A stretch of DNA of 64,000 nucleotides from Amycolatopsis acidicola (lineage in GTDB: Bacteria > Actinomycetota > Actinomycetes > Mycobacteriales > Pseudonocardiaceae), in assembly GCF_007713735.2 (NCBI RefSeq), contig NZ_VMNW02000020.1:1-64000 (forward strand), given 5' to 3'. A model generated the notes under the pieces. The model searched no databases. It was not told the DNA's origin and worked only from the letters and a program-made list of their open reading frames with translations. Positions 59,013 through 64,000 of this stretch are shown here, in pieces; within the stretch, counting starts at the first letter, position 1, and the number at the start of each line of letters is the position of its first letter. The position numbers and the translations under genes were made by a program.

Positions 59013-61046
59013 ATGGCACAGATCATGCTGTTCATCGTGCTGGGCCTCGGCAGCGGTGCGCTCATCGCCGCGATCGCGCTGAGCCTGGTCCTCACCTACC
59101 GCGGGTCCGGGACGATCAACATCTCGGCCGGCGCGATCGCGATGCTGGGCGCCTATGTCTTCTACGGCCTGCGCACCGGTGGTTATCTCCTTTTTCCCGC
59201 GCTGCCCGTCGCCGGCGGCCCCGGCCAGGTCGTGCCAGTGGCGACCGCGGTCCTCTACACCCTGGTGGTGTGCGCTCTTTTCGGTGCGCTGTTCCACGTA
59301 TGCGTGCTCCGGCCTATCCGCACCCAGTCGGCCCTGGCCAAACTGGTCGCGACGGTAGGCGTTTTCCTTGTCGTACAAGCATATGTGGTGCTGGTCTTCG
59401 GAACTCAGGGCAAGGCGGCCCCCAGCGCCATCCCCTCGGTCGCCATCAGCATGTTCGGTGGTGTCGTGCCGAGCAACCGCCTCGTCCTGCTCGGCCTCGT
59501 CGTCCTGCTCACAGCCGGCCTGGCGGCGCTTTACCGCTACAGCCGGTTCGGCCTGGCGACCCGGGCCGCGCAGGAAAACGAGGCGGAGGCCGCGCTGTCC
59601 GGGCTCGCGGCGAACCGGATCGCTTTGCTCAACACGGTTCTCGCGTCCGTCGTGGCAGGCGGGCTCGGCATCTTCGTCGCTCCGCTGACGCAGCTCGATC
59701 CCAGCACGATCGCGATGGCGGTGGTTCCTGCTCTGGGCGCGGCATTGCTGGCACGGTTCACGTCGTTCATCGTGGCGGGCGCCGCGGGGATCGGCATGGG
59801 GGTGATCAGCTCGCTGGTCACCGCGGCCCAGTCGCAGCCCTGGTTCCCGACCGCGAACGGCCTTCCCGCGCCGGGAATCGTGGAGCTGATCTACTTCCTC
59901 GTGATCGCGGCGGCACTCTTGCTGCGCGGGCAAAGCCTGCCGGACCGCGGGACGTTCGTGGAGCCCCGCCTTCCGGCGGCACCCGCGCCGAAACGTGTCC
60001 TCCGGCCCGCCCTGCTGGGCAGCGTGATCATCACGATCGCGCTGTTCGTGCTTCCCTACGACTTCCGCCAGGCACTCATCCTGACCCTGATCGGGGCCGT
60101 GGCGTGTCTGTCCATGGTCCTGCTCACCGGACTGGTCGGCCAGGCTTCCCTGTTCCAGTACGGTCTCGCCGGCGTCTGCGGGCTCGTACTGTCCAAACTG
60201 GCCAGTCAGGCCGGGATCGGCTGGCCCTGGTCCCCACTGGTCGGCATCGCGTGCGCGACCGTCGTCGGGCTGGTCGTCGCCCTGCCGGCGCTGCGGGTGC
60301 GCGGAGTCCAGCTGGCGATCCTGACACTGGCCGCGGCCAACGCGCTGATCACGTTCGGTTTCCAGAACCCGGTTTGGGGAGCGCCCGGTTCCGGGTCCCC
60401 GGTGCCGGAACCGACGCTGTTCGGTTTCGACATCGGCGCCCGTTCACCGGTCGCGGGGATCGACGGGGCGCTGCCGAGTCCGCTGTTCGGCGTCTGCTGC
60501 CTGCTCGTGCTCGTCGCGGTGGCAGTCCTCGTCGCCGCGGTGCGCCGGACCAGCCTCGGCAAGCAGATGCTCGCGGTCCGGTCCAACGAACGGGCCGCCG
60601 CGGCGGCCGGGATCTCGCCCAGGCGAACGAAACTGATCGCCTTCGCCCTGTCCTCCGTCGTCATCGCGCTCGCGGGAGTGCTGTACAGCTACAACTTCAA
60701 CGCCGTGGACTCCACCCGCTTCAGCGTCGCGAACACGCTCACGCTGGTCGCGTTCGCCTATCTCGGCGGGATCACCACAATCCGCGGCGCCCTCATCGGC
60801 GGCATGCTCATCACGCAAGGCCTGGCCAGCTACTCGCTCAACCACTTCCTGGGCATCAGCACCACCGTCCAGACCGCCATCGCCGGGCTGATGCTCGTCC
60901 TGACCGTGGTCATGAACCCGGACGGGATCGCGCTCGCCGGCAAACCGAAGTGGCCGGGCAAGCTCCGCCGGGCGCTGCGCGGATCTTCGGACGTTTCCGC
61001 CGACGGGCTCACCGAGCGCCCGATGGTGCAGGGAGGAGCACGATGA
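59013..61046 (+). CDS. Fused LivH-LivM-type ABC permease
   Basis: A membrane protein of 677 residues joining both permeases that are usually separate. Residues about 1-300 are LivH-like (ALIAAIALSLVLTYRGSGTINISAGAIAMLGAY; VASVVAGGLGIFVAPLTQLDP-type segment) and about 330-650 LivM-like (VCGLVLSKLASQAGIGWPW; MLAVRSNERAAAAAGISPRRTK; FAYLGGITTIRGALIGG). Both have EAA-type loops. ATG 59013 has AGGAAG upstream, 34 bases after the binding-protein gene. The next gene overlaps by ATGA. Confidence 0.9.
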   Translation: MAQIMLFIVLGLGSGALIAAIALSLVLTYRGSGTINISAGAIAMLGAYVFYGLRTGGYLLFPALPVAGGPGQVVPVATAVLYTLVVCALFGALFHVCVLRPIRTQSALAKLVATVGVFLVVQAYVVLVFGTQGKAAPSAIPSVAISMFGGVVPSNRLVLLGLVVLLTAGLAALYRYSRFGLATRAAQENEAEAALSGLAANRIALLNTVLASVVAGGLGIFVAPLTQLDPSTIAMAVVPALGAALLARFTSFIVAGAAGIGMGVISSLVTAAQSQPWFPTANGLPAPGIVELIYFLVIAAALLLRGQSLPDRGTFVEPRLPAAPAPKRVLRPALLGSVIITIALFVLPYDFRQALILTLIGAVACLSMVLLTGLVGQASLFQYGLAGVCGLVLSKLASQAGIGWPWSPLVGIACATVVGLVVALPALRVRGVQLAILTLAAANALITFGFQNPVWGAPGSGSPVPEPTLFGFDIGARSPVAGIDGALPSPLFGVCCLLVLVAVAVLVAAVRRTSLGKQMLAVRSNERAAAAAGISPRRTKLIAFALSSVVIALAGVLYSYNFNAVDSTRFSVANTLTLVAFAYLGGITTIRGALIGGMLITQGLASYSLNHFLGISTTVQTAIAGLMLVLTVVMNPDGIALAGKPKWPGKLRRALRGSSDVSADGLTERPMVQGGAR

Positions 61047-61795
61047 AAGAGATACTCCGGACGGACGGCCTCAGCGTCGACTACGGCGGAAACCGCGCAC
61101 TGGACGAGGTGTCCCTGTCGATCGGCGAAGGCGAGCTCGTGGGTCTCATCGGCCCGAACGGCGCGGGCAAGACGACCTTCATCGACGCGCTCACCGGATT
61201 CACCACCAGCACCGGCCGGGTCGCGCTGCGCGGTGTCGATCTCAGCCGGGAGCGGCCGCACCTGCGAGCACGCAAGGGACTCGCGAGAACGTGGCAGAGC
61301 GCCGAGCTCTACGACGAACTCACGGTCCGGGAAAACCTGGAGGTCGGCGCCGTGCGACCCGGTTCGGGAGGTTACTGGCGTGAGCTGTTCACCGGGCGTG
61401 GCCGCGGCCACGAACCGGTCAAGCGCGCGCTGGACCTGCTCGAGCTGAACCACCTGGCCGACGACCTGCCGGACTCGCTGACGCAGGGGCAGCGGAAAAG
61501 CGTCGACGTGGCCCGCGCGCTGGCCGCGGGCGGCGAGTTGCTGTGCCTGGACGAACCCGCGGCAGGCCTGGACTCCGAAGAGAGCGAGGAGCTCGGCACC
61601 CGGCTGCGCTCACTCGTCGACGCCGGATCGTCGATTCTGCTGGTGGACCACGACATGGGGCTGGTGCTCGGTGTCTGCGACCGGATCTACGTCCTCGACC
61701 TCGGACGGCTGATCGCGACCGGCACACCGGACGAGATCCGGTCTTCGGAGATCGTCATCGACGCGTATCTCGGTCAGGAAGGAGTACCGGCATGA
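61043..61795 (+). CDS. LivG-type ABC ATPase
   Basis: A nucleotide-binding subunit of 250 residues. Walker A is GPNGAGKTT, signature LTQGQRKSVDVARALA (a variant of LSGGQ), Walker B LLCLDEPAAGLDSEE, switch His in VDHDMGLVLGVCD, and the C-terminal IATGTPDEI is typical of LivG. The start overlaps the permease stop (ATGA) with GGGAGGAG upstream, and the stop overlaps the LivF-type start (ATGA). Confidence 0.92.
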   Translation: MKEILRTDGLSVDYGGNRALDEVSLSIGEGELVGLIGPNGAGKTTFIDALTGFTTSTGRVALRGVDLSRERPHLRARKGLARTWQSAELYDELTVRENLEVGAVRPGSGGYWRELFTGRGRGHEPVKRALDLLELNHLADDLPDSLTQGQRKSVDVARALAAGGELLCLDEPAAGLDSEESEELGTRLRSLVDAGSSILLVDHDMGLVLGVCDRIYVLDLGRLIATGTPDEIRSSEIVIDAYLGQEGVPA

Positions 61796-62526
61796 GCACC
61801 GATCCGGTTCTCGAGGTCCGGAACCTCACGGTCGGCTACACATCCGCGCCCGTCGTGCGGAACCTCAGCCTGCGCGTCGGCAGCGGCGAGATCGTCGCCC
61901 TGCTCGGCCCGAACGGCGCCGGCAAGACCACGACCTTGCGAGCGACCTCGCGGCTGCTTCCGGCCCACTCCGGGCAGATCCTGTTCCGGGGCGAGACAAT
62001 CGGACAGCGTTCCGCCCAGCAAGTCGCCCGCGCCGGACTGGTGCACATGTCGGACCGCCGCGGCATCTTCCCCGGGCTGACCGTCGACGAGCACTTCCGG
62101 CTACGGCACCGCGGCCAGAAGATCGACCGCGAACTCGCCTACGATCACTTCCCCGCGCTCAGGAAGCTGGCCAGGCGCCGGGCCGCGTTGCTCTCTGGCG
62201 GCGAGCAGCAGATGCTCGGGCTCGGGCGCGCGCTGGCCCGCCGTCCGGCCGTCCTGCTGGTGGACGAGCTGAGCCTGGGCCTGGCACCGGTGATCGTCAA
62301 GCGGCTCCTGCCGATCCTCAGGCGGGTCGCGACCGAGACCGGAACCGGGGTACTGCTTGTCGAGCAGCACGTGCAGATGGCGCTGGAGACCGCGGACCGG
62401 GGCTGCGTGCTCGTGCACGGCGACGTCGTGCTTTCCCAGGATGCCCCGAGCCTGTTGAAGGACCGTAAGCTCATCATGTCGAGTTATCTCGGGGAGAAGG
62501 CGCCAGGTGAACACAATGACGCGTGA
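61792..62526 (+). CDS. LivF-type ABC ATPase
   Basis: The second nucleotide-binding subunit, 244 residues. Walker A GPNGAGKTTT, signature LLSGGEQQMLGLGRAL, Walker B VLLVDELSLGLAP and switch VEQHVQMAL fit LivF. With LivG, the fused LivHM and the binding lipoprotein it completes an importer. AAGGAG precedes ATG 61792. The ROK regulator gene follows 47 bases later, probably in the same operon. Confidence 0.92.
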   Translation: MSTDPVLEVRNLTVGYTSAPVVRNLSLRVGSGEIVALLGPNGAGKTTTLRATSRLLPAHSGQILFRGETIGQRSAQQVARAGLVHMSDRRGIFPGLTVDEHFRLRHRGQKIDRELAYDHFPALRKLARRRAALLSGGEQQMLGLGRALARRPAVLLVDELSLGLAPVIVKRLLPILRRVATETGTGVLLVEQHVQMALETADRGCVLVHGDVVLSQDAPSLLKDRKLIMSSYLGEKAPGEHNDA

Positions 62527-62573
62527 GCAGGCACCCGGCGCGCCGCTGTCCTGGCGCGGGGAGACTGCGCTGA

Positions 62574-63908
62574 ATGGCTGACCACACCCAGACCCTGTCG
62601 CTCATCCTCACCATGATCAGGAGCGGGATGGCGGTGACACGGCCCGAGCTCGTCCGCCAGACCGGTCTCGGCCGCACGATCGTCACGCAGCGGGTCGACG
62701 ACGCGATGAAGGCCGGAATCCTGGCCGAAGGGGAGCACGCGCCGTCCACCGGCGGCCGCCCCTCGCGCACGTTGTGCATCGCGAAGGGCAAGGCCGTCGT
62801 GCTCGCCATGGTGTTCGGCGCGACCAGGGTCCACGCCGCCGTCGTCGACCTCGACGGGACGATTCTCGTGGACCGCCGGAAGATCTGGGACATCGAAACC
62901 GGTCCCGAGGAATCACTGGCGACGTTCTTCGGGATCGCGGCGGAGCTGCTCACCCCGGACCTTCGTGGCCGGCTCTGGGGTGTGTGCGTCGGCGTGCCGG
63001 GGCCGGTCGACTTCGCCCGCGGAGTCTCCGTCGCGCCGCCGATCATGCGGGGCTGGGACGGTTTCCCGATCAGGGAACGCATCGAAGACCACTTCGGCGT
63101 CCCCGCCTGGGTGGACAACGACGTGAACCTCATGACGCTGGGCGCCTGGAGCGCGACCCGGATGTCGGCCGGCGACAACCTGCTGCTGGTCAAGGCCGGC
63201 ACCGGCATCGGGATGGGGCTGATCTCGCGGGGGCGGCTGCACCGGGGCGCGCGGGGTTCGGCGGGCGACTTCGGCCACACCATCGTCGCCGAGGAGTCCC
63301 GGCGCCAGTGCCGATGCGGCAAGTTCGGCTGCCTGGAAGCGTTCGCCGGCGGGTGGGCCCTGACCATCGACGCGCGGAACGCGGCGCTCACCGGTCGCAG
63401 CGTCCGGCTGGCCGAACTGCTGGCGGAGACGCCCGCACTCAACGTCGTCGATCTCGCGCTGGCCGCGGCGGACGGCGACCTGGCGGCCGGAGAACTGATC
63501 AAGAGGGCGGGCGAGCTCATCGGCGCCCAGCTGGCGAACGTGGTGAGCGTTTTCAACCCCTCCACGGTCTACCTCGCCGGGTCGATGTCACACGCAGGGC
63601 CGATCTTCCGCGACACGGTCGCCGAAGCGATCACCCGGCGGTCCCTGCCGCTGGCCACCGACAACCTCGCCATCGCCAACGTCACGCTCGACCACTACGA
63701 AGGGGTCATCGGTGCGGCGGCACTCGCCGTCGACGAGCTGCTGCACCCGGTCATGCTCGGCCAGTGGCTGCCGCTCGGCGCCCCCCACGGCGTGAAAGCC
63801 CGCAAGGACGAGTTCACCGAGCCGTTCGACCTCGACGTGCACATGGACTTCCTGGCCGCGGCCCCCGCCAGTTCGGCTTCGTTCCCGCCGGCGTCCCGGA
63901 CCGCGTGA
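62574..63908 (+). CDS. ROK-family transcriptional regulator 2
   Basis: A repressor of 444 residues with an N-terminal winged helix (VTRPELVRQTGLGRTIVTQRV) and a ROK domain: GVPGPVDFARG, WVDNDVNLMTLG, KAGTGIGMGLISRG and the zinc motif CRCGKFGCLEA. It resembles the ROK protein at 7600-8868 but is not near-identical. It lies at the end of the Liv-type transporter operon and probably controls it and the divergent oxidase 4-CGD operon. The last 30 residues are an Ala/Ser/Pro-rich tail. Confidence 0.9.
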   Translation: MADHTQTLSLILTMIRSGMAVTRPELVRQTGLGRTIVTQRVDDAMKAGILAEGEHAPSTGGRPSRTLCIAKGKAVVLAMVFGATRVHAAVVDLDGTILVDRRKIWDIETGPEESLATFFGIAAELLTPDLRGRLWGVCVGVPGPVDFARGVSVAPPIMRGWDGFPIRERIEDHFGVPAWVDNDVNLMTLGAWSATRMSAGDNLLLVKAGTGIGMGLISRGRLHRGARGSAGDFGHTIVAEESRRQCRCGKFGCLEAFAGGWALTIDARNAALTGRSVRLAELLAETPALNVVDLALAAADGDLAAGELIKRAGELIGAQLANVVSVFNPSTVYLAGSMSHAGPIFRDTVAEAITRRSLPLATDNLAIANVTLDHYEGVIGAAALAVDELLHPVMLGQWLPLGAPHGVKARKDEFTEPFDLDVHMDFLAAAPASSASFPPASRTA

Positions 63909-63921
63909 CGCGGCCGGGCGC

Positions 63922-64000
63922 TCAGGCCGACTGCGCGACCCGCCCGCCGATTTCGACCCACTCGCCGCCCTTCGCCGAGGTGACGACGGCGTCGGTGATT
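63922..64000 (-). CDS. C-terminus of a Gfo/Idh/MocA-like oxidoreductase (cut by window edge)
   Basis: The last 25 codons of a minus-strand gene are present: ITDAVVTSAKGGEWVEIGG and a short tail to TGA at 63922. The ending resembles the extreme C-terminus of Gfo/Idh/MocA dehydrogenases, as in EAIVRSASSGRVERV of the gene at 24337. It is convergent with the ROK regulator, 13 bases away. The assignment rests on a short tail only. Confidence 0.5.
   Translation of the reverse strand, partial: ITDAVVTSAKGGEWVEIGGRVAQSA

Noticed and set aside
58988-61042. Upstream extension of the LivG-type frame to about 935 codons
   Set aside because: The portion before 61043 is an alternative frame of the permease gene with Arg/Ala-rich composition; the real start has a strong ribosome site at 61043.
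1-64000. CRISPR array, tRNA/rRNA genes, IS elements, integrase or att sites
   Set aside because: No regularly spaced repeats, no cloverleaf-like sequence, no transposase or integrase translation and no flanking direct repeats were found by eye.

Overview
The window is very GC-rich, uses GTG/TTG starts often and has long ATGA/GTGA-coupled operons. The gene families (FCD-type GntR, ROK, PucR-type and SPFH-like proteins, pyranose-oxidase-like GMC flavoenzymes) point to a soil actinomycete, most likely a Pseudonocardiaceae member such as Amycolatopsis; this assignment is inference. No rRNA, tRNA, CRISPR array, IS element or integrase was seen.

The main theme is catabolism of plant or microbial C- and O-glycosides. 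Three separate C-glycoside deglycosidase (CGD) modules occur: small beta plus TIM-barrel alpha at 11039-12474, a single-chain beta-alpha fusion at 16858-18282, and beta plus alpha at 54416-55869. Each sits next to a GMC flavoprotein resembling C-glycoside 3-oxidase/pyranose 2-oxidase (12471-13964, 18320-19936, 55910-57469); a fourth such oxidase (32333-33877) stands beside a LacI regulator. In the known pathway the oxidase makes a 3-oxo-C-glycoside, the CGD breaks the sugar-aglycone C-C bond, and sugar and aglycone are processed separately. Uptake candidates are a GPH symporter (14005-15417), a LivFGHMK-like ABC transporter (57728-62526) and an Fbp/Pot-like ABC transporter (26668-31839).

Layout: 1-1050 holds decayed VOC-dioxygenase and LysR fragments. 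1050-3895 is a divergent FAH hydrolase / GntR-DUF3500 pair around a palindrome. 3924-7402 is a three-gene cassette of unknown, possibly conflict-related function. 7600-16768 carries a ROK regulator, a CocE hydrolase, CGD module 1, a symporter and a flavin monooxygenase. 16858-22939 carries CGD module 2 with a luciferase-like monooxygenase (LLM) and a flavin reductase fused to a GntR/FCD domain. 23049-31839 is a seven-gene ABC-transporter, hydrolase and Gfo/Idh operon. 32333-39652 carries oxidase 4, LacI, an MFS exporter and an isomerase/racemase/cupin operon. 40063-46356 carries a cupin and a flavin reductase (IclR-domain fusion)-LLM-GH3-TetR operon. 46511-54236 is an aromatic ring-cleavage operon (monooxygenase, C-C hydrolase, extradiol and hydroxyquinol dioxygenases, maleylacetate reductase). 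54416-63908 carries CGD module 3, the Liv-type transporter and a second ROK regulator. A Gfo/Idh gene is cut by the right edge.

Regulation can be partly read from the DNA. Three copies of a perfect palindrome with core AGTAAwGCwTTACT lie upstream of the ABC operon, the oxidase-4/LacI divergent pair and the isomerase operon, and so predict a LacI regulon. A 10-10-10 inverted repeat precedes the TetR-containing operon, an 18-bp palindrome lies between FAH and GntR, and a perfect 20-bp palindrome precedes oxidase 2. Several strong hairpins mark operon ends.
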